Source: JBGQOG01 sp052113705
GTDB lineage: Bacteria > Pseudomonadota > Alphaproteobacteria > Rhodobacterales > Rhodobacteraceae
Length of the DNA stretch: 64,000 bases
Reading direction: 5' to 3'
NCBI RefSeq assembly: GCF_052113705.1
Contig: NZ_JBGQOG010000005.1
Location: forward strand, 186,001-250,000
In this document: positions 49,017 through 57,526 of the stretch, piece after piece
Numbering within the stretch: the stretch's first letter is position 1
Layout of the letters: each line of letters begins with the position of its first letter
Made by a program: the position numbers and the translations under genes
The notes under the pieces: generated by a model
The model's database searches: none
Told to the model about the DNA's origin: nothing
What the model saw: only the letters and a program-made list of their open reading frames with translations

Positions 49017-50381
49017 ATGGCTGCGCAAATCAAAGAGTATATTCAATCCCGGCAGGAACAGGTGCCCGTCGTCGCCCACAGCGATGTGGTGGTGATCGGG
49101 GCGGGCCCGGCAGGGGTGTCGGCGGCGGTGTCGGCGGCGCGCAACGGCTGCTCGGTCACGCTGTTGGAACGCTATCACCACATGGGCGGCATGGCCTCGG
49201 GTGGCATGGTGCTGGTGCTGGATGACATGGTCAATGCCGGCGCCGAGATCGTCACCACCGGCATTGTCAGCGAATATGTCGAGCGGATGGCCAAGCAGGA
49301 CGGCGCGGTGTTTCCGCCGCCGCAGGACTGCCTGACCAATTGGGAGATGTGGCAGAAATGGTCGCGCTGGGGCTGCATCGACTTTCACGCGACCGGCATG
49401 CCGCAGCCGATCATCCATGCGGTTGCCTTTGACCCGGATGCCTGGAAACGGGTCAGCCTCGATTTGGTCACCCAAAGCGGGATCAACCTGCGTCTGCATT
49501 CCTGGTTCTCGGAAGCGCTGGTGGAAGGCAACAAGATCACCGGCGTGATTTGCCAGACCAAGCTCGGCCGTCAGGCGATCCGCGCGGATATGGTCATTGA
49601 CGCCAGCGGCGATCTGGATGTGGCCGCGTCAGCGGGGGCCTCGTTCATCGAGGGGCAGTATATCGTCACCACCGTCTTCCGGCTCTGCGATGTCGATACC
49701 GACAAGGCCGAGGCCTATGAATATGCCAACCCCGAGGCCTATAAAAAGCTCGACCGCGAGGCGCGGCGGGTGATTGGCGGCGCCTGGGGCATGTGGTGGC
49801 TGAAGACGCCGCTGCCGGGTATTGTCTGGTGCAACTGCCCGCATATGCCCGGATATGACGGCCTCTCGCCCGAACATATGGTGGCCGCCGAAATCGAAGG
49901 CCGCGAGCGGATGATGCGCCTGCTGGCTTTTGCCCGCGCCAATATTCCGGGCTTTGAGAATGCCAAGATGCTGGGCGCGGCCGAGCAGATGGGTGTGCGC
50001 CAGACCCGCCTCTTGCAGGGCGAATATGTGGTGACGAAAGAGGATGTGAAAAGCCGCCGCCATTTTGCGGATTCGGTCTGCCGCGGGCGCGATTACTACA
50101 CCCCCTACCGTGCCCTGCTGCCCAAGGGCATCGACAATCTGATCGTGGCGGGCCGTCATTATTCGGTTGAAAGCGAAGCACAGAAAATGTCGCGCGAAAT
50201 TCCGCCCTGTATGGCGCAGGGCGAGGCCGCGGGCGTGGCCGTCGCGCTCGCGCTGAATGGCAACACGGCGCTGCGCGATGTCGATGTGAAACGGATCCAG
50301 CAACAGATGCGCGCCCAGGGGGCAGACCCCGGCGACATCCCTTCGGCCAATGCTTTGGTCGACACGAAAATTGACGCATAG
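49017..50381 (+). CDS. FAD-dependent oxidoreductase (FAD_oxidored / PF12831 type)
   Basis: 454 residues. N-terminal dinucleotide motif SDVVVIGAGPAGVSAAVSAAR, then NGCSVTLLERYHHMGGMASGGMV; the C-terminal block GRHYSVESEAQKMSREIPPC and MAQGEAAGVAVAL closes the FAD site. The family includes enzymes that oxidise or reduce carboxylic or ring substrates and often use ferredoxin or other electron carriers. A 7Fe ferredoxin is encoded in the same operon. A good RBS (GAGGAG) lies before the ATG. The substrate cannot be named. Confidence 0.75.
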   Translation: MAAQIKEYIQSRQEQVPVVAHSDVVVIGAGPAGVSAAVSAARNGCSVTLLERYHHMGGMASGGMVLVLDDMVNAGAEIVTTGIVSEYVERMAKQDGAVFPPPQDCLTNWEMWQKWSRWGCIDFHATGMPQPIIHAVAFDPDAWKRVSLDLVTQSGINLRLHSWFSEALVEGNKITGVICQTKLGRQAIRADMVIDASGDLDVAASAGASFIEGQYIVTTVFRLCDVDTDKAEAYEYANPEAYKKLDREARRVIGGAWGMWWLKTPLPGIVWCNCPHMPGYDGLSPEHMVAAEIEGRERMMRLLAFARANIPGFENAKMLGAAEQMGVRQTRLLQGEYVVTKEDVKSRRHFADSVCRGRDYYTPYRALLPKGIDNLIVAGRHYSVESEAQKMSREIPPCMAQGEAAGVAVALALNGNTALRDVDVKRIQQQMRAQGADPGDIPSANALVDTKIDA

Positions 50382-50390
50382 GAGGCGATG

Positions 50391-51560
50391 ATGCCGAACA
50401 CTACCCTTCCGCTTGCCGGCATTCGTGTCATTGATTTCACCCAAGTGATGCTGGGGCCCTGCGCCACGCAGATGCTGGCCGATTTCGGCGCGGATGTGAT
50501 CAAGGTGGAGCGCCCCGGTGCGGGCGACCTCTCGCGCAGTTTCTATGGCGAAACCTCGGAGGCGGCGCTGAACAACGCGGTCTTTGCCTCGCTCAACCGC
50601 AACAAACGCTCGATCGAGATTGATACGAAAAGCGCGCAGGGCAAAGAGATGGTCTATGACCTCGTGCGCCATGCCGATGTGATCGTGGACAATTTCCGGG
50701 CGGGGGTGATGGACCGCCTCGGCTTTGGCTATGAGCGTCTGCGGGCGATCAATCCGGGCATCATTTGCGCCTCGGGCACCGGGTTTGGCGCGACGGGGCC
50801 CTATGCGCATAAGGGCGGGCAGGATGTTCTGGCCCAGGCGATGAGCGGCGTGATGGACAAACGCTCGGACCCGTCGATCCCGAAATCGATCTATCCGACC
50901 ACGTTGTGCGACTATACCGCCGGGATGCATTTGGTGCAGGGCATTCTGGCGGCGCTGCTCGCGCGGGCGAAATCGGGGCAGGGGCAGCAGGTCAGCGTCT
51001 CGCTTTATGACTCGATGATCGCGATGCAGATGCAGGAAGCGGCACAATGGAATGTGCATGGCGAGGTGCTGAATTGGGCCGCGATGCCGCTGACCGGGGT
51101 GTTTGACACCACCGACGGCGCGCTGGTGGTGGTGGGCGCGTTCAAGACCAATCCCTTGCGCGACATCTGCACGGCGCTGGGGATTGAGGATCTCTCGCCC
51201 GCCTATCCGACCCTCGCCATCCAGCGGGCGAACAAGCCCTATCTGCAGGGCGTGTTCCGCGAACATTTTGCCACCAACACCACCGACCATTGGCTGGAAC
51301 GGCTGGAGGGGCAGGATCTGTTGTGCGCGCCCGTCCGCTCCCTCGATGTGGCGCTCGCGGATCCGCAGACGGCGATCAACGGCATGCTGGTCGAGATCGA
51401 TCACCCGATCCTTGGGGGGATCACGCTGGTCGGCTCTCCCGTGCATCTGAGCGAGGCGCCGATGACGATCCGGCATGCGCCGCCGCGTCTGGGCGAGCAT
51501 ACCGATGAAATCATTGCAGAGTTCAATCTGGGTGCCGCACCGGAGAGGGCAGCGGGATGA
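50391..51560 (+). CDS. CaiB/BaiF family CoA-transferase (class III)
   Basis: 389 residues, starting at ATG 50391, five bases after AGGAGG. Family N-terminus PLAGIRVIDFTQVMLGPCATQMLADFGADVIKVE, NRNKRSIEIDTKSAQG and the catalytic-Asp helix after DVLAQAMSGVMDKR are recognisable. Class III CoA-transferases move CoA between acids by a mixed anhydride. It would activate the imported acid, the enoyl-CoA hydratase then acting on the thioester. ATGA overlap with the hydratase gene. Confidence 0.85.
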   Translation: MPNTTLPLAGIRVIDFTQVMLGPCATQMLADFGADVIKVERPGAGDLSRSFYGETSEAALNNAVFASLNRNKRSIEIDTKSAQGKEMVYDLVRHADVIVDNFRAGVMDRLGFGYERLRAINPGIICASGTGFGATGPYAHKGGQDVLAQAMSGVMDKRSDPSIPKSIYPTTLCDYTAGMHLVQGILAALLARAKSGQGQQVSVSLYDSMIAMQMQEAAQWNVHGEVLNWAAMPLTGVFDTTDGALVVVGAFKTNPLRDICTALGIEDLSPAYPTLAIQRANKPYLQGVFREHFATNTTDHWLERLEGQDLLCAPVRSLDVALADPQTAINGMLVEIDHPILGGITLVGSPVHLSEAPMTIRHAPPRLGEHTDEIIAEFNLGAAPERAAG

Positions 51561-52333
51561 GCGTGCGGTTCACCGTCAGCGATCACGTCGCCCGCGTCAC
51601 CATTGACCGGGCCGAGCGGATGAATGCGGTGGATGCCGCGACCGAGGCGGCGCTTGACCGGATCTGGGCCGAGATCGAGGCGCGCGACGATATCCGCTGC
51701 ATCGTGCTGACCGGGGCGGGAGAGCGCGCCTTCAGCGCCGGGGCGGATCTGAAGTCTGACAGCGGCAAATCCGGGCTGGAATATTGGGCCGCGCTCAATC
51801 CCAACGGCTTTGGCGGGATTTCCCTGCGCACCAGTCTGACGGTGCCGGTGATCGCCCGGGTGAACGGGCTGGCGTTGGGGGGTGGCATGGAGATGGTGCT
51901 GGGCGCGGATATCGTGATTGCCGCCGACACCGCCCGCTTTGGTCTTCCCGAGGCGAAGGTGGGCCGCCTGCCGCTGGACGGCGGCATGGTGGCGCTGCAA
52001 CGGCTGATCCCGCGCAACATTGCCAATGGGTTGATGATGACCGGGCGGATGCTCTCGGCGGCGGATGCGCATGCCTATGGCCTCGTGAACGCCGTGGTGC
52101 CCGCCGCGCAGCTGGATGCCGAGGTGGATGCCTGGGTGGCGGATATCCTCGCCTGCGCGCCACTCTCGGTGGCGGCGATCAAGCAGACCGTGCGCCAGAC
52201 CGGGCATCTGACCCCGCAAGAGGCCCGCGCGCTGCAGATCCCCGCGCTGATGGCGGCGCTCTCATCCGAGGATTCCGATGAAGGCGTTGCCGCCTTCCGG
52301 GAAAAGCGCGCCCCCGTCTGGCGCGGGAAATAG
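51557..52333 (+). CDS. Enoyl-CoA hydratase/isomerase family
   Basis: 258 residues of crotonase type. N-terminal VRFTVSDHVARVTIDRAERMNAVD, oxyanion-hole segments RAFSAGADLKS and ARVNGLALGGGMEMVLGADIVIA, with the Glu usual for hydratases in GLPEAKVGRLPLDGG. It would hydrate an enoyl-CoA (or another crotonase reaction such as ring opening). Coupled to the CoA-transferase by ATGA overlap and followed by the ferredoxin gene in 10 bp. Confidence 0.85.
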   Translation: MSVRFTVSDHVARVTIDRAERMNAVDAATEAALDRIWAEIEARDDIRCIVLTGAGERAFSAGADLKSDSGKSGLEYWAALNPNGFGGISLRTSLTVPVIARVNGLALGGGMEMVLGADIVIAADTARFGLPEAKVGRLPLDGGMVALQRLIPRNIANGLMMTGRMLSAADAHAYGLVNAVVPAAQLDAEVDAWVADILACAPLSVAAIKQTVRQTGHLTPQEARALQIPALMAALSSEDSDEGVAAFREKRAPVWRGK

Positions 52334-52343
52334 CGGAGGCGAT

Positions 52344-52688
52344 ATGGCGCTCTTCATCGGCAGCAACTGCATTGATGTCAAAGACGGGATCTGCACGCAG
52401 GCCTGCCCGGTCGACTGCATCTATGAGGGCGAGCGGATGTTCTACATCCACCCGACCGAATGCATCGAATGCGGGATGTGTGAGAGCATCTGCCCGGTGG
52501 ATGCGATCCGCTATGATGACGAGGCCGACGCCGCTGAGGCGGATTTCGTTCAGATCAACATCGCGGTGTTTCAGAACGCAGACGGCCAAATTTCCGAACC
52601 CGGCGGCTGGCGCAAAACCGCGCCGCCGATCCCCGACCATCCGGCGGTTGCGGCGCGCCGCGCGCAGACCCGCCCCTCTCAGGAATAG
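52344..52688 (+). CDS. 7Fe ferredoxin (FdxA type)
   Basis: 114 residues from ATG 52344. Eight Cys at positions 9, 17, 21, 25, 40, 43, 46 and 50, the spacing of 7Fe ferredoxins: three (C9, C17, C50) should hold a 3Fe-4S cluster and four (C21, C40, C43, C46) a 4Fe-4S, leaving C25 free. This matches the Azotobacter FdI pattern I know with an offset of one. It is 10 bp behind the enoyl-CoA hydratase gene, so electron transfer belongs to the pathway, most probably with the FAD oxidoreductase. A 4Fe tail GWRKTAPPIPDHPAVAARRA is family-typical. Confidence 0.88.
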   Translation: MALFIGSNCIDVKDGICTQACPVDCIYEGERMFYIHPTECIECGMCESICPVDAIRYDDEADAAEADFVQINIAVFQNADGQISEPGGWRKTAPPIPDHPAVAARRAQTRPSQE

Positions 52689-52696
52689 GACAGAGC

Positions 52697-53581
52697 ATGC
52701 AAGGAATTATTGCCGCCGTGCCGACCCCGGTCGACGCGAAGGGTGCGCCGCTGCGCGATCTCTTTCTTGGCCATTGCGCCTGGGCACTCGACCATGGCTG
52801 TGACGGGCTGAACGTGCTCGGCTCGACCGGAGAGGCCAATTCGTTTGACACCGCAACCCGGAAACGGGTGATGGGCTGGGCCGCCGAAAGCTTGGATTGC
52901 GCCCGTCTGATGGTGGGCACCGGCACCCCGTCGCTGGACGAGACCATCGCGCTGACCCGGCATGCGGATGATCTGGGCTATGGCGTCGCGCTGGTGCTGC
53001 CGCCCTATTACTACAAACCCGTCTCTGATGAGGGGCTGTTTGACTGGTACGCGGCGCTGCATGAGGCGCTCGGCACGCGCAGGATCGCGGTTTACTTCTA
53101 CAATTATCCGCAGATGACGGGCATCACCCTGTCCGTTGCACTGATCGCGCGGCTGCGGGCAGCCTTTCCCGAGCGGTTCTGCGGGATCAAGGATTCGTCG
53201 GGGGACCTCGCTTATTGCCGCCAACTGGCGCGCGACGTGCCGGGGCTGCAGGTCTTTCCCAGTTCCGAGACCTCGCTCTCGGAGGCCGTTCCGTCGGGGT
53301 TCGCGGGCTGCATTTCCGCAACCGTCAATCTGACGGCGCCGCTCTGCGCGCAGATCTGGGCGGCGCGTTCGGCACCGCCCGCCGATCTGGTCGCGCAGAT
53401 TACCGCGCAACGCGGGGCGATCAGCAGCCAACCCCTGATCCCGGCGATCAAATATCTGGTCGCACGCCAACGCGGCGATGCGCGGTGGGCCAAGGTTGTC
53501 CCGCCCTTCGCGCCCCTGACCGAGGCGCAACGGGCCGCCCTGAACGCCATTCCGGACCTGGCCGCGGCGATGGCGCTGTGA
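52697..53581 (+). CDS. DHDPS/NAL (DapA) family lyase
   Basis: 294 residues. Schiff-base Lys165 in GIKDSSGD, Tyr135 in YFYNYPQMTG, and the GSTGE carboxylate loop (42-46, GSTGEANSF) are all present, so a class I aldolase/dehydratase is expected. Family members cleave or dehydrate 2-oxo acids (DapA, NanA, KDG aldolase, 5-dehydro-4-deoxyglucarate dehydratase, pyrroline-hydroxy-carboxylate deaminase, hydratase-aldolases). The next gene is a ketoglutaric-semialdehyde-dehydrogenase-like enzyme, so a lyase yielding an aldehyde that is then oxidised is the best guess. RBS AGGA before ATG. A true DapA is unlikely here. Confidence 0.85.
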   Translation: MQGIIAAVPTPVDAKGAPLRDLFLGHCAWALDHGCDGLNVLGSTGEANSFDTATRKRVMGWAAESLDCARLMVGTGTPSLDETIALTRHADDLGYGVALVLPPYYYKPVSDEGLFDWYAALHEALGTRRIAVYFYNYPQMTGITLSVALIARLRAAFPERFCGIKDSSGDLAYCRQLARDVPGLQVFPSSETSLSEAVPSGFAGCISATVNLTAPLCAQIWAARSAPPADLVAQITAQRGAISSQPLIPAIKYLVARQRGDARWAKVVPPFAPLTEAQRAALNAIPDLAAAMAL

Positions 53582-53606
53582 CCGCGCGATCAGGGGGAGA
53601 CTGCCG

Positions 53607-55043
53607 ATGCGCAACCACGATCATCTGATCAAAGGCGAATGGGTCAGTTCTGGCAACTATCAGGACAATGTGAATCCCTCGGACACGCGGGATGTGATCG
53701 GCGCCTATTCCTATGGCGATGCCGCTTTGGTCGAGGCGGCTGTCGCGGCCGCCAAATCCGCGCAGGCGGGCTGGGCCGATGCCACGCCGCAAGCCCGCCA
53801 TGATCTTCTTGAGGCCGTCGGCCGGGAGCTGGCCGCGCGCAAGGAAGAGATCGGCCGCCTTCTCGCGCGCGAGGAGGGCAAGACCCTGGCCGAGGGGATT
53901 GGTGAAACCCTGCGCGCGGCGCAGGTGTTCAAATTCTTCGCCGGGGAATGTCTGCGGCAAGTGGGGGATCTGCAAGCTTCGGTGCGGCCCGGCATTGATG
54001 TCGAGGTGACGCGCGAACCTGTCGGCATTGTCGGGCTGATCACGCCGTGGAATTTTCCGATGGCGATTTCGGCATGGAAGATCGCGCCCGCGCTCGCCTT
54101 TGGCAATTGCGTCATCCTGAAGCCCGCCGATCTGACGCCCGGCTGTGCGCATATCCTCGCGCAGGTGCTGCACGAACAGGGCTGCCCGCCCGGCGTGTTC
54201 AATCTGGTGATGGGGCGCGGCGCCACGGTGGGCGAGGCAATCGTCACCCATCCCGATATTGCGGCAATATCCTTCACCGGGTCGCGGACCACCGGCGATC
54301 ATATTGCTGAGGTCTGCGGCCGGATGAAGAAGAAGGTGCAGCTGGAGATGGGCGGCAAAAACCCCATGGTCGTGCTGGACGATGCCGACCTTTCCACGGC
54401 GGTTTCGGCCTGTCTGAACGGCACCTATTTCTCCACCGGGCAGCGTTGCACCGCCTCGTCGCGTCTGATCGTGCAGGCGGGCATTCACGACCGTTTCGTC
54501 GAAGAGCTGATCCGGCAGATGCAGGCCTTGACGGTGGGCGACGCGCTGGATGCAGGCACGCAGATCGGTCCGGTGGTGGATGCCCGGCAACTGAAATCCA
54601 ACCTCGCCTATGTCGACCTGGCCAGATCCGAAGCGGCTGAGGTGATCGGCGGAGAACGGCTTGAGCTGAACAAGCCCGGCTTTTATCAGGCCCCCGCCTT
54701 GTTTCTGGGCACCACCAACGCGATGCGGATCAACCGCGAAGAGATTTTCGGCCCCTGCGGCTCGGTCCTCAAAGTGGACAGCTTCGACGCGGCGGTGGCG
54801 ATGGCGAATGACACGGAATTTGGTCTGGCGGCGGGGATTTGCACCACCAGCCTCTACCATGCGCGGGCGTTCAGGCGGCGCGCCGAGGCGGGCATGGTGA
54901 TGGTCAACCTTCCCACGGCGGGGGTTGATTACCATGTGCCCTTTGGCGGGCGCAAAGGATCCTCATTTGGCGCGCGCGAACAGGGGCGCTATGCTGTTGA
55001 ATTCTATACGGTGGTAAAAACATCTTATGTTTGTGCGGGGTGA
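53607..55043 (+). CDS. Aldehyde dehydrogenase, 2-oxoglutarate semialdehyde (2,5-dioxovalerate) dehydrogenase type
   Basis: 478 residues. NAD(P)+ aldehyde dehydrogenase: PWNFPM (148-152), GSRTTGDHI, general base E247 in QLEMGGKNP and catalytic C281 in STGQRCTASS. The C-terminus with VDYHVPFGGRKGSSFGAREQ and VEFYTVVKTSYV closely resembles 2-oxoglutarate semialdehyde dehydrogenases, which convert 2,5-dioxopentanoate to 2-oxoglutarate. With the DapA-type lyase upstream it would channel carbon to the TCA cycle. Its end overlaps the possible early start of the deaminase gene. Confidence 0.85.
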   Translation: MRNHDHLIKGEWVSSGNYQDNVNPSDTRDVIGAYSYGDAALVEAAVAAAKSAQAGWADATPQARHDLLEAVGRELAARKEEIGRLLAREEGKTLAEGIGETLRAAQVFKFFAGECLRQVGDLQASVRPGIDVEVTREPVGIVGLITPWNFPMAISAWKIAPALAFGNCVILKPADLTPGCAHILAQVLHEQGCPPGVFNLVMGRGATVGEAIVTHPDIAAISFTGSRTTGDHIAEVCGRMKKKVQLEMGGKNPMVVLDDADLSTAVSACLNGTYFSTGQRCTASSRLIVQAGIHDRFVEELIRQMQALTVGDALDAGTQIGPVVDARQLKSNLAYVDLARSEAAEVIGGERLELNKPGFYQAPALFLGTTNAMRINREEIFGPCGSVLKVDSFDAAVAMANDTEFGLAAGICTTSLYHARAFRRRAEAGMVMVNLPTAGVDYHVPFGGRKGSSFGAREQGRYAVEFYTVVKTSYVCAG

Positions 55044-55045
55044 TC

Positions 55046-55495
55046 ATGGCTGACAGGGACATCTGGACGAAAAGGTTCTCGGATCTGGCAAACCACATTG
55101 CCGAATGGTCCGAGGACCGGGATTTCCATGTGGGGGCCGTCATCGTGGGGCCAGATCATGAAATCCGCGCAACAGGGTATAATGGCCTGCCGCGCGGCGT
55201 GAAGTCCGGGGATGATGCCCGTTTTGACCGCGCGAGCGGCGAGAAGTTCTATTGGTTTGAGCATGCTGAGCGCAACGCGATCTACAACGCGGCGCGGGTT
55301 GGCACGCCGGTTGCGGGATGCACGATCTACGTCAACCGCTTTCCCTGCGCCGATTGCGCGCGGGCGATCATTCAAAGCGGCATCACCATGGTCATCAGCC
55401 CGCCGCGGCCGGAGCATGACGGCGCCCTTGATCACAGTTTCGCGGTGTCAGAGGTCATGCTGCGGGAGGCGGATGTGGAGGTGATCGCGACCTGA
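55046..55495 (+). CDS. dCMP/cytidine deaminase-fold protein
   Basis: 149 residues from ATG 55046, two bases after the aldehyde dehydrogenase stop. Zinc-site motifs of the cytidine/deoxycytidylate deaminase family: HAERNAI (His ligand and catalytic Glu) near residue 73 and PCADC near 101, with YNGLPRGV upstream. A housekeeping dCMP deaminase would rarely follow a catabolic operon; it may deaminate a pyrimidine- or amine-type intermediate here. Alternatively it is an unrelated gene with coincidental order. Confidence 0.85.
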   Translation: MADRDIWTKRFSDLANHIAEWSEDRDFHVGAVIVGPDHEIRATGYNGLPRGVKSGDDARFDRASGEKFYWFEHAERNAIYNAARVGTPVAGCTIYVNRFPCADCARAIIQSGITMVISPPRPEHDGALDHSFAVSEVMLREADVEVIAT

Positions 55496-55627
55496 GCGGC
55501 GTCGGGCAGGCACCGGCGCGTCCGAAGGACCGGGCGCATCCGGCTGGATCGCGCTGCGGCCCATTGCGACCGGCGGGATCCGGCAATAGCCTGTCGTCTG
55601 GCGCAGGGTATTGTGAAGGGCAGACAC

Positions 55628-56308
55628 ATGCAGATCGGTTTACTCTTGTTTCCGGGCCTGACCCAACTCGACCTGACCGGGCCGTTTGAGGTTTTCAGCA
55701 GCATGCCTGGCGCCGAGATTTCGTTGATCTGGAAGACGACAGAGCATGTCACCTCGGATGGCGGCATGCGGATCCTGCCGTCGCACAGCTTCGGGACGGC
55801 GCCAAAATTGGATGTGATCTGTGTCCCCGGCGGCCCGGGGCAAATTGATCTGATGTCCGACGCCGGGACGCTGGCATTCCTGCGCCGCGTTGCGGGAGAG
55901 TGTCAGTGGGTCACCTCGGTCTGCACCGGCTCGCTGGTTCTTGCGGCGGCGGGGCTGCTCACGGGGTACCGCGCCACCTCGCATTGGGCCTCCCTCGACC
56001 AGCTCGCGCTGTTCGGGGCGATCCCGGTGCCCGAGCGGGTCGTGCGCGACCGCAACCGGATCACCGGGGCGGGGGTGACCTCAGGCATTGATTTTGCCCT
56101 GACGGTGGTGGCTGAGATTTTGGGGCAGCGCGCGGCTGAAGAAATCCAGTTGCAGATCGAATATGATCCGGCGCCGCCCTTCACCGCGGGGTCGCCTGCC
56201 TCGGCAGATCCGGAGCTGTTGGCGGTGGTCAAAGCCAATATCGCACCTTTCATCGAACGGCGCCGGAAGGTCTCAGAACTGGCGGCAGAGGCCCTGCACA
56301 AGGCGTAG
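55628..56308 (+). CDS. DJ-1/PfpI family, isonitrile hydratase-like
   Basis: 226 residues from ATG 55628, with AAGGG seven bases before it. ThiJ/PfpI fold: MQIGLLLFPGLTQLDLTGPFEVFSS, then VTSVCTGSLVLAAAGLLTGYRATSHW with the nucleophile Cys99 on a strand-helix elbow. Length and the VCTGS...GYRATxHW form fit isonitrile hydratase (InhA of Pseudomonas, about 228 aa), which turns isonitriles into N-formamides. A preceding 132 bp region has no gene. Convergent with the LysR gene. Role in vivo may be glyoxalase-like or regulatory. Confidence 0.82.
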   Translation: MQIGLLLFPGLTQLDLTGPFEVFSSMPGAEISLIWKTTEHVTSDGGMRILPSHSFGTAPKLDVICVPGGPGQIDLMSDAGTLAFLRRVAGECQWVTSVCTGSLVLAAAGLLTGYRATSHWASLDQLALFGAIPVPERVVRDRNRITGAGVTSGIDFALTVVAEILGQRAAEEIQLQIEYDPAPPFTAGSPASADPELLAVVKANIAPFIERRRKVSELAAEALHKA

Positions 56309-56375
56309 GTTACCTGCGGTGCGGCGGCAGCCGTCTGCGTCCGCCGCCAGAGGGTGGTGGTGGCGCCATCCCGGC

Positions 56376-56395
56376 CCGGGCGGGGCCGCGCCCGG
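56376..56395. terminator. Hairpin between convergent genes
   Basis: CCGGGCG (56376-56382) and CGCCCGG (56389-56395) form a GC-rich stem between the PfpI-like gene and the LysR gene. No T run on either strand; a stronger stem of GCGGCGG/CCGCCGC lies just upstream (about 56320-56346). Weak evidence for a bidirectional terminator. Confidence 0.3.
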
Positions 56396-56403
56396 ATGCC
56401 GGG

Positions 56404-57333
56404 TCATGGCCCGGCGCGATGAGGTTCAGGCCGGTCCACAAGAAAAGCCCGCAACGGCGGCGTCACAAAGTCGAGGAAGACGCGCACGCGGTGCGGCAAC
56501 CGTTCTCCGCCGAAAAACAGCGCGTGAATATCCTCGGTGTCGCCCTGAACGCTCTCGGCCAGAACCTCAACCAGCGTGCCCGCTGCCAGATCCTGCCGGA
56601 TGTGGAACTCGCCCATCCGCGCCAATCCCATCCCGGCCAGCGCCATGCGCCGTACCGTCTCGCCATTGTTGGCCAGCAGCGGCCCCGTGACCGTGCGGTC
56701 CACCATCCGGCCGCTTTCGCGGAGCGGCCAGACCGGGGAGGAGCGGCGGAAGTTAAAGCCAAGGCAACGGTGCTGCGCCAGATCCGCGGCGGACCGGGGG
56801 GTCCCGTTGCGCGCCAGATAGGCCGGCGATGCCACGATCAGACGGGGTGCGGTGCCCAGCTTCAGCGCCGTCAGGCTGGAACTGGCCAGACTGCCGACGC
56901 GAAAGGCGATATCCGTGCGGTCGAGATAAAGGTCAACGACCTCATCAGACAGCGAGAGGTCAACGACCATATTGGGAAATGCCGCGCAGAACGCGGGCAG
57001 GATGGGCTCGATCGCGACCATGCCAAACCCGACCGAGGCGCTGACCCGCAATGTGCCGCCGACGCTCGCGGCGCCCTGGGACAGGTCGCGCTCCAGATCC
57101 TCGATCCCCGCCAGCAGCGTTTGGCTGCGCTCGTAATAGATCCAGCCCTCTGCCGTCAGGGACAGGCGGCGGGTTGAGCGTTCGAGCAGGCGCGCGCCCA
57201 GCCGCGTCTCGATCCGCGCGATCATCTTGGACAGGGTGGAGGGCGTCATGCGCATCTGGCGGGCCGCCTCGGAAAAGCTGCCCGCTTCGACCACCCGCAA
57301 AAAGGCCTGCATCTCGCCCGCCCGATTGTCCAT
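56404..57333 (-). CDS. LysR family transcriptional regulator
   Basis: 309 residues from ATG 57333 (a GTG nine bases upstream is also possible, but ATG has AGGTG at good distance). N-terminal HTH: MQAFLRVVEAGSFSEAARQMRM, TPSTLSKMIARIETRLGARLLERSTRRLSLT. The effector domain follows, in the CrgA/PecT-like subgroup by sequence feel. Divergent from the aldo/keto reductase-MFS pair, with the palindrome ATTTCAT-N6-ATGAAAT in between, so it likely controls them. Confidence 0.88.
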   Translation of the reverse strand: MDNRAGEMQAFLRVVEAGSFSEAARQMRMTPSTLSKMIARIETRLGARLLERSTRRLSLTAEGWIYYERSQTLLAGIEDLERDLSQGAASVGGTLRVSASVGFGMVAIEPILPAFCAAFPNMVVDLSLSDEVVDLYLDRTDIAFRVGSLASSSLTALKLGTAPRLIVASPAYLARNGTPRSAADLAQHRCLGFNFRRSSPVWPLRESGRMVDRTVTGPLLANNGETVRRMALAGMGLARMGEFHIRQDLAAGTLVEVLAESVQGDTEDIHALFFGGERLPHRVRVFLDFVTPPLRAFLVDRPEPHRAGP

Positions 57334-57348
57334 ATCTGTCACCTGTGA

Positions 57349-57368
57349 ATTTCATTCCAAGATGAAAT
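57349..57368. promoter_or_regulatory. Candidate LysR operator ATTTCAT-N6-ATGAAAT
   Basis: Perfect 7 bp inverted repeat at 57349-57355 and 57362-57368, 15 bp before the LysR start and about 160 bp before the aldo/keto reductase start. AT-rich in a GC-rich setting. The size, symmetry and place fit a LysR recognition site. Confidence 0.65.
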
Positions 57369-57526
57369 GCAAAATCGGCCGATTATCAAGGCTATTCCGC
57401 AGGCGTATATCTCGGCTCAAGACAGAAAGCTGCGCCCCGGAGGGGATCTGCCACCGGGCGGGTTCCCGAAGCCACGCGCCCGGTGCGGGTGTGCGGTGGC
57501 GCTGATCGCGATAACAGGAGATGAAA

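Noticed and set aside
52697..53581. Housekeeping dihydrodipicolinate synthase (DapA)
   Set aside because: The gene is placed in a catabolic operon between a ferredoxin and a semialdehyde dehydrogenase gene; a catabolic lyase of the same fold fits better.
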